DNA of 64,000 bases, taken from assembly GCA_029263215.1 (NCBI GenBank), contig JAJCXY010000018.1:21466-85465 (forward strand), in the 5' to 3' direction. The notes under the pieces are model-generated. The model worked only from the letters and a program-made list of their open reading frames with translations. It was not told the DNA's origin and did no database searches. Position 1 is the first letter of the stretch. Each line of letters starts with the position of its first letter. Source of the stretch: Acidimicrobiales bacterium (GTDB lineage Bacteria; Actinomycetota; Acidimicrobiia; Acidimicrobiales; Aldehydirespiratoraceae). Below, in pieces: positions 8,950 to 18,204 of the stretch. A program made the position numbers and the translations under genes.

Positions 8950-10566
8950 TCAGAGTCCTGCGAGCTCCTCAGCAGTTTCCTTCGCCCACACATAGTCGGC
9001 CTTGCCGTTGGGTCCTCGATGCACCGAATCAACCCGCAGGATCAGCTTCGGCGACTTGTAGGCCGCGATCTTGGTGCGGGTATGGGCGACGAGTTCAGCG
9101 TCGGACACATCGACGCCATCCACAACGCTCAATACCGCAGTGACCGACTGGCCCCACTTCTCGTCGGGTAGCCCCACAACGTTGCAATCAAGGACCGCTG
9201 GATGGGTCTTCACCGCCTCCTCGACCTCCTCGGGATAGATCTTCTCGCCGCCCGAGTTGATGCACACCGACCCCCGTCCGAGGAGGGTGATGGTGCCATC
9301 GAGTTCCACCGTGGCGTAGTCGCCGGGGATCGAATAGCGGACACCATCGATCGTGGGGAAGGTCGCCTCTGTCTTCTCGGGATCCTTGTAGTAGCCGACC
9401 GGGATCGTTCCCTGGTTGGCGAGTCGTCCGACCTCACCCGAGCCCGGCTCCACGAAGTGGCCATCGTCGGCAATCACGACGGTGGTGGGGCTGAGCATGA
9501 AGCGTCCGGTGTCGGCCGCCGATTCACCCCGCCTCGTCACCTGGTTGCCCTGACCGACGCTCTCGCTCGAGCCGAGCGAATCGAGGAGCGTGAGGGCCTT
9601 GTAGTCGAGGAATCTCAGCTTCGATTCCTGAGACCACATCACGCCCGAGGAGGTGATCTGGAAGAGACTCGAAAGATCGTGAGGGGCGCCGTCGGCGGCG
9701 GCGCGGTCGAGCTCTGCCAGCATCGGTCGGGCGAATGACTCGCCCACAATGGTGAGCATCGTGAGTCGGTGGCGTTCCACCTGGCTCCACAATTCCGCGG
9801 CATCGAAGGAGCGGCTCTCGAGGGTTGCGACCGCTCCGCCGGTGCTCAGTACCTGAAGGGCGATCATGCCCGAGGTGCCGTGCATCAGAGGTGCGGCGGC
9901 GAGAACACGAGTGGTCCTACGCCGATCACGTAGTTCGACAGATGCCGAGACCGCCTCTTGCACAGTTGCGGGAACGCCGCGACCGAGCGGCGCGTAGAAG
10001 GGCGCCGACGACGACTGAAGCTGCTCGTGGGGCCACATCACGGCCTTCGGGTTGCCCGTGGTTCCACCGGTATACAGAAACCACAGATCGTCGCCGGAGC
10101 GCTCCAGCCGCGGTGCAGGTTCGAATGACGAGAGGAGATCCTCGTAGGCAACCGCACCGTTGAGCAGGTCGCCTCCTCCCACCTGCACGCAGAGGCCGAG
10201 CTGGGGGCACCGACCCCGTATTTCGTCGAGGCGACCGGCAAGGCTGTGATCGAAGAACACAACCTTCGCGTCGGCGTTGTCGAGAAGATAAGCGAGCTCG
10301 TCGGCGAGGTAGCGATAGTTGACGTTGAACGGCACGGCGCGCTGCTTGAACGCGGCGAACTGGCCCTCGAGATACTCGAAGCCGTTGAAGAGGAAGAGTC
10401 CGACCTTGTCGTCGTGGCCCACGCCGTGGGCGTCGAGAGCCGCTGCTATCCGTGCCGCTCGATCCTCGAACTCGCTCCAGGTGTGAGTAGCCGGGCCGTG
10501 GGCCGCGGCCAACTCATTGGGCAGGGCATCGGCGTTCGCTTCCCAAATCGACGCATAACTCGGCAC
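8950..10566 (-). CDS. Acyl-CoA synthetase (AMP-binding, FadD-like)
   Basis: A 538-residue adenylate-forming enzyme. The ATP-binding loop is FLYTGGTTGNPKAVMW (A3 motif). SLGSSESVGQGNQV, IPGDYATVELDGTITLLGRGSVCINSGGEKIYPEEVEE (A7/A8 motifs) and NGKADYVWA (A10 lysine) follow. It activates a carboxylic acid to its acyl-CoA thioester via an acyl-AMP. I chose a GTG start at 10566 because a GGGGAGG ribosome site lies six bases upstream; the longer TTG start has none. It is divergent from glpD and ends two bases after the convergent mtr stop. Chain-length specificity is not readable. Confidence 0.87.
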   Translation of the reverse strand: MPSYASIWEANADALPNELAAAHGPATHTWSEFEDRAARIAAALDAHGVGHDDKVGLFLFNGFEYLEGQFAAFKQRAVPFNVNYRYLADELAYLLDNADAKVVFFDHSLAGRLDEIRGRCPQLGLCVQVGGGDLLNGAVAYEDLLSSFEPAPRLERSGDDLWFLYTGGTTGNPKAVMWPHEQLQSSSAPFYAPLGRGVPATVQEAVSASVELRDRRRTTRVLAAAPLMHGTSGMIALQVLSTGGAVATLESRSFDAAELWSQVERHRLTMLTIVGESFARPMLAELDRAAADGAPHDLSSLFQITSSGVMWSQESKLRFLDYKALTLLDSLGSSESVGQGNQVTRRGESAADTGRFMLSPTTVVIADDGHFVEPGSGEVGRLANQGTIPVGYYKDPEKTEATFPTIDGVRYSIPGDYATVELDGTITLLGRGSVCINSGGEKIYPEEVEEAVKTHPAVLDCNVVGLPDEKWGQSVTAVLSVVDGVDVSDAELVAHTRTKIAAYKSPKLILRVDSVHRGPNGKADYVWAKETAEELAGL

Positions 10567-10608
10567 TGACCACCTCCCCGAAGACAAGGGAGCATACGCT
10601 TGGGACCG

Positions 10609-12318
10609 ATGGGATCGGTACCCGGCTCGCTAGGGCCCCGACAGCGCAGCTCTGATCTGGAGCGACTCGCCGCCGAAGAGTTCGATGTGCTCGTGGTGGG
10701 CGGTGGGGTCACCGGCGTGGGATGTGCGCTCGATGCCGTCACCCGAGGACTGTCGGTCGCGCTCATCGAACAACGAGACCTCGCCTCCGGCACATCGAGC
10801 CGGTCCTCGAAGCTGCTCCACGGCGGGCTGCGCTACCTGGAACAGAAGGATTTCGCACTCGTTCATGAGGCCCTGCACGAGCGAGGCCTGCTCATGAGCG
10901 TGATCTCGCCCCATCTGGTTCGCCCCGTCTCGTTCCTGATCCCCCTCACCCATCGGGTCTGGCAGAGGCTCTATTACGGCGCGGGAGTGCTCCTCTACGA
11001 CATCCTCGCTCTGGGACGGCGAAACTCATTGCCCCGCCATCGCCATCTCAGCCGCCGGCGCGCCCTCGAGCTCATGCCCGGGCTCAAGCGCTCATCCCTG
11101 GTCGGCGGCATCGTCTACCACGACGCCCAGGTCGACGACGCCCGCCACACACTCGCGGTGGCCCGCACGGCCTCTCGCCATGGCGCGGCCGTCGTCACCA
11201 GCGCCCGCCTCGACGACCTCATCATCGAAGACGGTGCGGTCTGTGGTGCACGGGTGGTGGATGTGGAGACCGGCAACGAAATCCCGGTTCGGGCCCGCAA
11301 GACCGTCAACGCCACCGGCGTCTGGATCGACGACATCCAAGATCTCGCCGGCCCGAGCGGGCTGAAGGTCAACGCGGCCAAAGGGGTGCACATAGTTGTG
11401 CCTCGCGACTGCATCAAAGGCGACAGCGGTGTCGTGTTGAGAACACCCGCCAGCGTGCTGTTCATCATCCCTTGGAACCGGCACTGGTTGGTCGGTACCA
11501 CCGACACCGAGTACCAGTTCGACCGAGCCCATCCTGCGGCATCGAGTGCCGACATCGACTACATCCTCGAACACGCCAACGAGGCGCTCCAGCGACCCCT
11601 CACCCGCGAAGACATAGTCGGCGTCTACGCGGGTCTGCGCCCCCTGATAGCGGGCGAGGGCGACGAGACCGCCCGGCTGAGTCGGGAGCACGCGGTGGCC
11701 GAGCCCGTGAAGGGGCTCATCTCGATCGCAGGCGGGAAATACACCACCTACCGAGTGATGGCCGCCGACACCATCGACATGGTCGCCGATGGCCTCGATC
11801 GACCGGTGTCGTCGTCGATCACCGAGGAGATCGAGCTCGTCGGGGCGAGCAACTGGCACCAATGGTCCACAGCGGGCCCCCGGCTCGCAAGAGAACACGA
11901 CTTGCCCCTCGAGATCACCGAACGCCTGCTCTGGCGCCATGGATCTCGCATCATCGATCTCCTCGCCCTCACCGATGAGCACCCGGCTCTTCGAGAAACT
12001 CTTCCCGGCGGCGACTATCTGGCCGCGGAAGTCGTTCACGCCGCGCGCCACGAGGGAGCCCTCCATCTCGAGGATGTCCTCGCCCGCCGCATGCGGTTGT
12101 CGATCGAACATGAGGAACGCGGTCTCCTCGTGGCTGAGCGAGCGGCTGAGCTCATGGGCGACGAACTGGGCTGGAGCGCACACCGCAAGGCCGACGAGGT
12201 GCAGGCCTGGCAGAGTCGGATCGCAGCCGAACTAGCGGCCAACCAGGCCCCCGACGACGCGGCCGCCAATGAGGCGCGTCGCGCCGCGGTCGATGCCCGC
12301 GGCCTGCTCGACGCCTGA
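10609..12318 (+). CDS. glpD: FAD-dependent glycerol-3-phosphate dehydrogenase
   Basis: About 569 residues. The FAD-binding fold is [23 protein letters not shown], and the GlpD signature is [19 protein letters not shown]. Further conserved stretches are [36 protein letters not shown] and [14 protein letters not shown]. The C-terminal helical domain characteristic of GlpD follows. It oxidises sn-glycerol-3-phosphate to dihydroxyacetone phosphate at the membrane, feeding electrons to quinone. An ATG at 10609 is preferred over a TTG at 10600; neither has a clear ribosome site, so a short or leaderless transcript is possible. It is divergent from the acyl-CoA synthetase, consistent with a lipid-catabolism neighbourhood. 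Confidence 0.9.
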   Translation: MGSVPGSLGPRQRSSDLERLAAEEFDVLVVGGGVTGVGCALDAVTRGLSVALIEQRDLASGTSSRSSKLLHGGLRYLEQKDFALVHEALHERGLLMSVISPHLVRPVSFLIPLTHRVWQRLYYGAGVLLYDILALGRRNSLPRHRHLSRRRALELMPGLKRSSLVGGIVYHDAQVDDARHTLAVARTASRHGAAVVTSARLDDLIIEDGAVCGARVVDVETGNEIPVRARKTVNATGVWIDDIQDLAGPSGLKVNAAKGVHIVVPRDCIKGDSGVVLRTPASVLFIIPWNRHWLVGTTDTEYQFDRAHPAASSADIDYILEHANEALQRPLTREDIVGVYAGLRPLIAGEGDETARLSREHAVAEPVKGLISIAGGKYTTYRVMAADTIDMVADGLDRPVSSSITEEIELVGASNWHQWSTAGPRLAREHDLPLEITERLLWRHGSRIIDLLALTDEHPALRETLPGGDYLAAEVVHAARHEGALHLEDVLARRMRLSIEHEERGLLVAERAAELMGDELGWSAHRKADEVQAWQSRIAAELAANQAPDDAAANEARRAAVDARGLLDA

Positions 12319-12362
12319 AACATCGGCCGACCGGACCCACCGAAGCCGTACAATCGCCATCG

Positions 12363-13469
12363 ATGGCCAGCACATTCGGAACCCTCTTTCGCGTCTCCAC
12401 CTTCGGCGAGTCCCATGGGGGCGGTGTCGGCGTCGTGATCGACGGCTGCCCACCCCGGTTGGCACTCGATCTCGCCGACCTTCAGCACGACCTCGATCGC
12501 CGACGGCCCGGCCAGAGCAAGCTGGTCACCCAGCGCGACGAAGCCGACCGGGCAGAGATCCTTTCCGGGGTGTTCGGTGGCTTCACCACCGGCACGCCCA
12601 TCGCCGTGCTGGTACGCAACAACGACCACAAGAGTGGCGCCTACGAGCATCTCCGCGATGCCTACCGCCCATCCCATGCCGACTTCACCTACGACGCGAA
12701 ATACGGTTTCCGCGATTGGGCCGGCGGCGGTCGAGCATCCGCTCGCGAAACCATCGGACGGGTCGCGGCGGCAGGGATAGCGCGGCGTCTCCTCCATGAG
12801 GTTGCCGGCGTGGAGGTTCTCGCCTGGGTGAGCAGTGTCCACGCGATCGACGCGGAGGTAGATCCGGCCCAGGTTTCACTCGAGTCGGTGGAGGCCCACC
12901 CCACCCGCTGCCCCGACCCCGACGCCGCGGCCCGGATGACCGAGGCGATCGAGCAGGCCCGCCATGATGGCGACTCCCTCGGCGGTGTGGTGGACTGTAT
13001 CGCCCGGGGAGTACCGAAGGGGCTCGGCGAACCCGTCTTCGACAAGCTCGACGCCGATCTCGCCGGCGCACTCATGTCGCTCCCGGCCGCCAAGGGGGTC
13101 GAGATCGGCAGTGGGTTTTCGGGCACCCGGATGACTGGCCTGACCCACAACGATCCGTTCGTGCCCGGGCCTGAGGGCTCGATTCGCACTGCCACCAACC
13201 ACAGCGGCGGCATTCAGGGTGGGATCTCCAACGGCGAGGATGTCCACGTTCGCGTCGCGTTCAAACCAACCGGCACAATCGCCAGCGAGCAGACCACCGT
13301 CACCCGCCATGGCGAGGCCACCACGCTCGCCGCCAGGGGTCGCCACGACCCTTGCGTGCTGCCTCGCGCCGTGCCGGTGGTGGAGTCGATGGTGCTGCTC
13401 ACGCTTGCCGATCATTGGTTGCGCCAGCGTGCACTCGACGTGCTCCCGCCACTCCCCGAGAGGCCCTGA
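12363..13469 (+). CDS. aroC: Chorismate synthase
   Basis: A 368-residue protein with the chorismate synthase signatures: [19 protein letters not shown] at the N-terminus, [23 protein letters not shown] in the middle, and [22 protein letters not shown] plus [16 protein letters not shown] toward the C-terminus. It catalyses the last shikimate-pathway step, 5-enolpyruvylshikimate-3-phosphate to chorismate, using reduced FMN. It begins 44 bases after glpD and may share its transcript. Other shikimate genes are not in the window. Confidence 0.95.
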   Translation: MASTFGTLFRVSTFGESHGGGVGVVIDGCPPRLALDLADLQHDLDRRRPGQSKLVTQRDEADRAEILSGVFGGFTTGTPIAVLVRNNDHKSGAYEHLRDAYRPSHADFTYDAKYGFRDWAGGGRASARETIGRVAAAGIARRLLHEVAGVEVLAWVSSVHAIDAEVDPAQVSLESVEAHPTRCPDPDAAARMTEAIEQARHDGDSLGGVVDCIARGVPKGLGEPVFDKLDADLAGALMSLPAAKGVEIGSGFSGTRMTGLTHNDPFVPGPEGSIRTATNHSGGIQGGISNGEDVHVRVAFKPTGTIASEQTTVTRHGEATTLAARGRHDPCVLPRAVPVVESMVLLTLADHWLRQRALDVLPPLPERP

Positions 13470-13472
13470 CGC

Positions 13473-13667
13473 TCAGGCCGCGAGCTGGAGCGTTTCTTCG
13501 TAGCCGAGGCGAGCCGCGATGGCGGTGGCCTCGAGTTCGAGTTCGGCCGCACGACGCCGATAGGCGATAGCCAGGGGGCCGGAGAACGCAACGGCGCCGC
13601 TCCTCAGCTCGGCGGCCTTGGAGCGACGGGTGGTCACCTCGACGGGAAGGACAGTGGTGTCAGACAT
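13473..13667 (-). CDS. Small conserved-looking protein of unknown function
   Basis: A 64-residue protein, convergent with aroC. An AGGAG ribosome site lies seven bases upstream of the ATG, so it is probably translated. The sequence is basic in the first half (TTRRSKAAELRSG) and helical with alternating Ala/Leu/Glu in the second (RRRAAELELEATAIAARLG). No domain is recognised and there is no signal peptide. A run of ten G residues lies just upstream of the ribosome site (13680-13689), which is unusual in this window. Confidence 0.55.
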   Translation of the reverse strand: MSDTTVLPVEVTTRRSKAAELRSGAVAFSGPLAIAYRRRAAELELEATAIAARLGYEETLQLAA

Positions 13668-13679
13668 ACGCTATCTCCT

Positions 13680-13689
13680 GGGGGGGGGG
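13680..13689. repeat. Ten-G homopolymer upstream of a small gene
   Basis: A run of ten G residues lies about 12 bases upstream of the start of the 64-residue protein, adjoining its ribosome-binding site. Such tracts slip during replication and sequencing. It may alter expression or may simply be of uncertain length in the assembly. Confidence 0.6.
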
Positions 13690-13756
13690 TCGGAGCACTC
13701 TCACGTCTTCAACGCCGGACCCCGCCCCGGTGTTCCCGACTCGGGCAGGAAATCTC

Positions 13757-14848
13757 TCAGGTGTGAAACGGCGGCTTGGTGACGACGGCCGCTACTTCGG
13801 TGCCCCTCACATCGATGGTGACCGAGTCGCCGTCGTCCACATCGGGGCGGAGGAAGGCGAGCGCCACGCCCTGTCCGAGGATCGGAGAAAAATTGCCGCT
13901 CGAGATCTCACCGATGGCTTCTCCACCGAGGAGAACCGTCTGGCCCTCTCGGGGCGGACGCCGCCCATCGACCACAAGGCCTCGCAGAAGCCGATGCGGG
14001 CCCCGGGCCTGCTCGGCGAGTAGGGCATCGCGCCCGCGGAACTCCGGCTTGTCGAACCTCACCACCCAGCCGAGTCCGGCTTGCAGGGAGGTGATCCCCG
14101 GGCCGAGTTCGTGCCCGTGCAGGGGTAGCCCCGCCTCGAGGCGAAGGGTGTCGCGTGCGCCGAGACCGGCCGGCGAGATACCTGCGGAGGTGACGAGGTT
14201 CCAGATCTTCTCGGCGGCGTCGACGGGTACGGCGATCTCCACCCCGTCCTCACCGGTGTAGCCGGTGCCGGCCACTACCACCGGAACATCGTCGATCTTC
14301 ACCTCTGCCACTCGGAAGCGTCGCACCGCCGCGGCTTCGGGTGCTACCTCGGCAAGCCTGGAGCGGGCCTGGGGTCCCTGGACCGCGAGCACGGCGCGAG
14401 TGGAGGTGACGTCGTGGATTTCGGGGGCCGAGGCTCCCCCACCGAGGGCCTCGCCCACCCGTGAGGTATTCGATGCATTGGGCATCACATCGAATCGATC
14501 GGAGTCGACCCACCAGACGATGATGTCGTCGAGCACCGACGCATCGTCGGGATCGAGGAGATGGGTGTATTGGGCGCGACCCGGCTCGATGCGGTCAAGG
14601 TCGTTGGTGAAGGCCCGTTGGAGGGCATCGAAGGCCCCCGGTCCGGTAACTCTCATCGTGCCGAGATGCGACACGTCGAACACCACCGCCGACGATCGGC
14701 ACATCGCATGCTCGGCGAGGGTGCCCTCGGAATAGTTGAGCGGCATGTCCCAACCGCCGAACGGCACCATCTTGGCACCGAGCTTCACATGGGTGTCGTG
14801 AAGAGGTGAGCGGCGGGTCTCAGGCGGCGGCGAGTCGGTATTTTGCAT
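13757..14848 (-). CDS. gcvT: Glycine cleavage system T protein (aminomethyltransferase)
   Basis: A 363-residue GcvT. N-terminal motifs are TRRSPLHDTHVKLGAKMVPFGGWDMPLNY and VFDVSHLGTMRVTGPGAFDALQR; YTGEDGVEIAVP and GLGARDTLRLEAGLPLHGHEL follow, and the C-terminal barrel carries GEISSGNFSPILGQGVALAF. It transfers the methylene group from the lipoyl-bound aminomethyl moiety of GcvH to tetrahydrofolate and releases ammonia. It overlaps the upstream small nuclease-like gene by 29 bases and ends the ten-gene leftward run that also contains gcvH. The P protein gene is not in the window. Confidence 0.93.
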   Translation of the reverse strand: MQNTDSPPPETRRSPLHDTHVKLGAKMVPFGGWDMPLNYSEGTLAEHAMCRSSAVVFDVSHLGTMRVTGPGAFDALQRAFTNDLDRIEPGRAQYTHLLDPDDASVLDDIIVWWVDSDRFDVMPNASNTSRVGEALGGGASAPEIHDVTSTRAVLAVQGPQARSRLAEVAPEAAAVRRFRVAEVKIDDVPVVVAGTGYTGEDGVEIAVPVDAAEKIWNLVTSAGISPAGLGARDTLRLEAGLPLHGHELGPGITSLQAGLGWVVRFDKPEFRGRDALLAEQARGPHRLLRGLVVDGRRPPREGQTVLLGGEAIGEISSGNFSPILGQGVALAFLRPDVDDGDSVTIDVRGTEVAAVVTKPPFHT

Positions 14849-15140
14849 CGAGGCGCATTATGTCGCGTCGATAGAGCAACTTCACCCTCACCTCGGGACG
14901 AAGCTCGGCGAGCTTGCGAATCTTGCGGTGTTTGCGCGTCACCAGGGGCTGGCGCATGGTGGTGACTTCGACATAGGTGTCGAAGTCGGGGAGATAGAAA
15001 TCGGGGGTGAACGCCGACGCGACGTTGCCCTCGGAGTCTTCTTCCAGCACGAATGTGGTGGGCTCGTATTCCCACTGCACGCCGTAGCTGTCGAGCAGCA
15101 GGGACAACTCTCGCTCCGAAGGATGAGCAAACTCGGCCAT
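14820..15140 (-). CDS. Small PD-(D/E)XK nuclease-like protein
   Basis: A 106-residue protein. The segment FTPDFYLPDFDTYVEVTTMRQP has the acidic pattern of a small PD-(D/E)XK nuclease core: an upstream Glu, then PDFYLP, then YVEVT in place of ExK. The final Lys is a Thr here, so activity is uncertain. Basic helices RKHRKIRKLAELRPEVRVKLLYRRD follow and could contact nucleic acid. It lies six bases after the MerR gene and overlaps gcvT, so it belongs to the same transcript. No named family is recognised with certainty. Confidence 0.6.
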   Translation of the reverse strand: MAEFAHPSERELSLLLDSYGVQWEYEPTTFVLEEDSEGNVASAFTPDFYLPDFDTYVEVTTMRQPLVTRKHRKIRKLAELRPEVRVKLLYRRDIMRLDAKYRLAAA

Positions 15141-15145
15141 ACGGT

Positions 15146-15622
15146 TCAGCGCTCGCCCGCCGCCGCTTGGGTGGGTGCGGTTCGGATGACGTCGGCCGCG
15201 ATCTCGGGATAGAGCGAGATGATGCGGGTGTCGACCTCTTCCTTGACGCCCGCGAGTGGCAGGACGTTGAGGACACCCTGGCCATTCTGGAGAAGATCGA
15301 TCAGTTCCTCACCGGTGTTGACGAGCACCGAACTGGATCCGTCGATCACGAGATTGGCGGAAGCAACGTCCTCGCCGAGCTGGTTGCGCATGTAGGAGAA
15401 GACCTTGCGGACCTGCTCGAGGCGGATACCCGAGTCGAGAAGGCTCTTGATGACCTTGAGCTCGAGCAGATCGCGGTAGCTGTACTGGCGACGGCTGCCG
15501 CTACCACTGGCTTCGGTCATCGAGGGGCGAACGAGGTCGGTGCGAGCCCAGTAGTCGAGCTGTCGATAGGTGATGTCGACGATCTCGGCGGTGCGTTTGC
15601 CGCTGAATCCTTGCTCGTTCAT
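15146..15622 (-). CDS. MerR-family transcriptional regulator (Rv1830-like position)
   Basis: A 158-residue protein with an N-terminal MerR winged helix: YRQLDYWARTDLVRPS is the typical turn-wing signature, followed by SRRQYSYRDLLELKVIKSLLDSGIRLEQVRKVFSYMR. The effector region is short (VIDGSSSVLVNTGEELIDLL) and has no metal-binding cysteines. Mycobacteria carry a MerR gene (Rv1830) directly downstream of the DUF151 nuclease gene, and the same order is seen here. It probably regulates cell-cycle or central-metabolism genes (inference from synteny). Confidence 0.82.
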   Translation of the reverse strand: MNEQGFSGKRTAEIVDITYRQLDYWARTDLVRPSMTEASGSGSRRQYSYRDLLELKVIKSLLDSGIRLEQVRKVFSYMRNQLGEDVASANLVIDGSSSVLVNTGEELIDLLQNGQGVLNVLPLAGVKEEVDTRIISLYPEIAADVIRTAPTQAAAGER

Positions 15623-15713
15623 TGGCCGTCTCCCTCAGCAGCTGACAACGACGAAATTACGCCGGTGTGATGTGAGGTGAACTCTACGAGACTCGCCGCG
15701 CGAGGTCAACGAC

Positions 15714-15733
15714 CCGCGCGCAAATGCGCGCGG
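15714..15733. other. GC-rich hairpin between the DUF151 and MerR genes
   Basis: CCGCGCGC and GCGCGCGG pair around an AAAT loop in a 149-bp gap on the leftward transcript. There is no U-run after it, so it is not a clear intrinsic terminator. It may attenuate or stabilise the mRNA between the two genes. Confidence 0.35.
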
Positions 15734-15771
15734 AGCGCGCGAATCCTCGCGCTGTCGGCAGGTTCGGCGGC

Positions 15772-16266
15772 TCAGTCCTCGAAGTCTTCGGGCGAGATCG
15801 TGTCGAGGAACTCCTTGAACTCCTCGACCACCTCTTCGGGGCGATCATCGTCGACGGGTTCGTCGCCGTCGCGCAAGCCCGCCTCTTCGAGAACCGAGTC
15901 GGAGGCATAGATCGCGGTGCCGGTACGGACCGCCAAAGCAATGGCATCAGAGGGGCGACTCGAGACGACGTGACGTTTGCCGTCGCTCAGCAGGTGCAGC
16001 TCGGCGAAGAAGGTCTTGTCGTGGAGGTCGGTGACCACCACTCGCTCGAGCGCGACCGAGAGACCATCAAGAACATCGCGCAGCAGGTCGTGGGTCATGG
16101 GCCGCGGCGTGGCGACACCATCGAGAGCGAGCGCAATCGCGGTGGCCTCGGGTGCGCCTATGAAGATGGGGACCGTTCGCTCGGCGCCAGACCTCTCGCG
16201 GAGCAAAACCATGGGCGCATTGGCAGGCATCTCCACTCGCACACCTAGAAGCTCCATCTCCTGCAT
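15772..16266 (-). CDS. Bifunctional nuclease-domain (DUF151) protein
   Basis: A 164-residue DUF151 / BFN-domain protein. Family patterns are LLGVRVEMPANAPMVLLRE, the VPIFIGAPEATAIALALDG stretch, PRPMTHDLLRDVLDGLSVALERVVVTDLHDKTFFAELHL, and SSRPSDAIALAVRTGTAIYASDSVLEEAG. An acidic C-terminal tail follows (FKEFLDTISPEDFED). The domain has been described as a DNase/RNase in plants and bacteria; the cellular role is poorly defined. It corresponds in position to Rv1829 of M. tuberculosis. It lies nine bases downstream of hpt. Confidence 0.88.
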   Translation of the reverse strand: MQEMELLGVRVEMPANAPMVLLRERSGAERTVPIFIGAPEATAIALALDGVATPRPMTHDLLRDVLDGLSVALERVVVTDLHDKTFFAELHLLSDGKRHVVSSRPSDAIALAVRTGTAIYASDSVLEEAGLRDGDEPVDDDRPEEVVEEFKEFLDTISPEDFED

Positions 16267-16275
16267 GGTCCCACC

Positions 16276-16839
16276 CTACGCCCCGTAGAGCTCCTGCACG
16301 TAGGCGTCTGGATCTCTCTCCAACACCGCGGTGTCGGCGGTGGCCAAAACCCGCACATTGCGGTAGCGGCCCTTGTGATCGAGCCCGTAACCGATGACGA
16401 ACTCGTCGGGGATCTGGATGCCGACATGGTCGAGATCGACAGGTACCACCCGCCGAGCCGGGCGGTCGACGAAAGTACAAATCGACAACGACTCGGGTTG
16501 GCGTCGACTGAGTTCACCGAGCAGGAAAGCCGATGTGAGACCGGTGTCGACGATGTCCTCGACCACCAGCACATCGCGATCGGTGAGATCGGTGGTGATG
16601 TCCATGAGGAATCGAACCCTGCCGGTGCCCGGCGTGTAGGGAGTGATCGCCACGAAGTCGACAACCGACCGGATGGACATGGCGCGAACGAGGTCGGCCA
16701 GAAAAGGAACGCTTCCGCGCAGCACCGCCACGAGCACGACGCCGTCGTCGTAGCGCTCGGATATCTCGCCCGCGACACGGTCGACGATGGCGTCGATCTC
16801 CTCTGTCTCGAGGAGCACCTCGAGTCCTTCGGCTGCCAT
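16276..16839 (-). CDS. hpt: Hypoxanthine phosphoribosyltransferase
   Basis: A 187-residue purine salvage enzyme. VLVVEDIVDTGLTSAFLL is the PRPP-binding loop; VVLVAVLRGSVPFLADLVRAM lies upstream, VDFVAITPYTPGTGRVRF holds the flexible-loop region, and PDEFVIGYGLDHKGRYRNV is the C-terminal motif. It converts hypoxanthine or guanine plus PRPP to IMP or GMP in the cytoplasm. It sits between the MerR gene and the DUF151 gene with 7- and 9-base gaps, so it is probably cotranscribed. In M. tuberculosis hpt is elsewhere, so its insertion in this regulator cluster differs from that genome. Confidence 0.92.
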   Translation of the reverse strand: MAAEGLEVLLETEEIDAIVDRVAGEISERYDDGVVLVAVLRGSVPFLADLVRAMSIRSVVDFVAITPYTPGTGRVRFLMDITTDLTDRDVLVVEDIVDTGLTSAFLLGELSRRQPESLSICTFVDRPARRVVPVDLDHVGIQIPDEFVIGYGLDHKGRYRNVRVLATADTAVLERDPDAYVQELYGA

Positions 16840-16846
16840 CGCCCTG

Positions 16847-17713
16847 CTACTCCGGCGACGCGCCGAAGCTGCGCCGCAGGATCGAACGGTGGATGGTCTC
16901 GCCCAGACGGACCAGCTCGTTGAGTTCGGCCCGGGCCTTCACCTCGGCCTCGCCGCCCTTCTTCATGAAGGGCCCGACGAGTTGTTGGAGCGCTCCGGCC
17001 TCCCGGTCGGCCGCCACCTTGAACATGCGGAGGTGACGGGGCTGGAGACCGCGGCTCTGGAGCTCCACCGCGGCCTTGGAGACCACCAGCGCCTCGTGAT
17101 CGAACACCGCTCCGTTGTCGGTGGGCATCGACGCGATCAGGCCGAGCTTTTCGAGCTCTCCCAACAGGGCGAGATCGCAGCCAACCGCGGCCGCGAGTTC
17201 GCCGGCACTCATGCTCACCGAGCCCGAAGGTGTGGAGAGTGGGTCGCCGTCGGCGATTGGAGATGGTTCTGCTGAGCTGGGATCTACATCCACCGCCACT
17301 ACTTTCTTGCCCTGTTTGTCCTGTACCACTGCGGGTTCGCGCAGATCCACGGTTGCATCGTCGTCGACCACCAGGGGCACCGCCGCTTGGTCGGAAGGCC
17401 GGGCGAAAAGCGTGGGCTCGGGGAGCGGGCCGACATCACGCGCCGGGAGATCTGATGCCGGGTCGAATCCTGCATCGGCGAGCCTGCGCTTGATCACCTT
17501 CAAGGGCAGGAAGTTGTCGCGCTGCTGGGCGAGGATCCATCTGAGCCGTTCGATGTCGGCGTCGTAGAACTTCCGATAGCCCGAAGGAGTACGTTCTGGC
17601 TCGATCAGCCCCTGGCTCTCCAGGAACCGAATCTTCGAGATGGTGACGTCGGCATACTCACCCTTCAAGAGCGAGAGGACTTCACCGATCGAATGATGAG
17701 CTGCGTCTGCCAC
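16847..17713 (-). CDS. MerR-family regulator, FtsR/Rv1828-like
   Basis: A 288-residue protein with a MerR-type winged helix at residues ~10-75 (SIGEVLSLLKGEYADVTISKIRFLESQGLIEPERTPSGYRKFY, then IERLRWILAQQRDNFLPLKVIKRRL). A long low-complexity linker and a second C-terminal helical region follow (ELQSRGLQPRHLRMFKVAADREAGALQQLVGP). Length and architecture match the actinobacterial Rv1828/FtsR family, which regulates ftsZ in corynebacteria. It lies directly downstream of an FHA protein, as Rv1828 follows garA. The FtsR function is inferred from family and synteny. Confidence 0.82.
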   Translation of the reverse strand: MADAAHHSIGEVLSLLKGEYADVTISKIRFLESQGLIEPERTPSGYRKFYDADIERLRWILAQQRDNFLPLKVIKRRLADAGFDPASDLPARDVGPLPEPTLFARPSDQAAVPLVVDDDATVDLREPAVVQDKQGKKVVAVDVDPSSAEPSPIADGDPLSTPSGSVSMSAGELAAAVGCDLALLGELEKLGLIASMPTDNGAVFDHEALVVSKAAVELQSRGLQPRHLRMFKVAADREAGALQQLVGPFMKKGGEAEVKARAELNELVRLGETIHRSILRRSFGASPE

Positions 17714-17728
17714 AGGGGTGCCTTTCGG

Positions 17729-18199
17729 TCAGCTGCCTGTGCCGTGGACAAAAACTAGCTTGTACTTCCCGACTTGGAGCTCGTCGCCGTCAACGATTTC
17801 GTGGTCGTCGGTTCGCTCGCGATTGAGGTAGGTGCCGTTGAGCGAACCGGCGTCGCAGACCCAGTAGCGAGCTCCGTCGCGACGTACTTCGGCGTGCCGG
17901 CGCGACACCGTGATGTCGTCGAGGAAGATGTCGCTCTTGGGGTGCCGGCCGATGCTGACGAGGTCGGCGTCGAGGGCGTAGCGGGCTCCGGTCTTGGGGC
18001 CTTGCAGCACCACGAACAGGCCCTCGTGAGCGCCGAAGGCAGACCGGTCGATGGCGTCGATTCCCGAAGGTGCATCCATGCCCAGCACAGGGTTTTCGCT
18101 GGTGGCGTCGCCCCTCGACAATTCCTCTCCACACGAGGAGCAGAAGTTTGCCGTCGAGATGTTGCGATGGCCGCACGCCTCACACACGAGATCACTCAT
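17729..18199 (-). CDS. FHA-domain protein with N-terminal zinc ribbon (GarA-like position)
   Basis: A 156-residue protein. It begins with a zinc ribbon (CEACGHRNISTANFCSSCGEE). The FHA domain covers about residues 62-150, with the phosphothreonine-binding residues in SIGRHPKSDIFLDDITVSRRHAEV and GSLNGTYLNRE. It lies between gcvH and the FtsR-like MerR gene, the position of garA in mycobacteria. GarA binds and controls 2-oxoglutarate enzymes when unphosphorylated. Here the N-terminus is a zinc ribbon and I see no clear ETTS-type phosphorylation motif, so regulation may differ. Confidence 0.85.
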   Translation of the reverse strand: MSDLVCEACGHRNISTANFCSSCGEELSRGDATSENPVLGMDAPSGIDAIDRSAFGAHEGLFVVLQGPKTGARYALDADLVSIGRHPKSDIFLDDITVSRRHAEVRRDGARYWVCDAGSLNGTYLNRERTDDHEIVDGDELQVGKYKLVFVHGTGS

Positions 18200-18204
18200 G
18201 CGGC

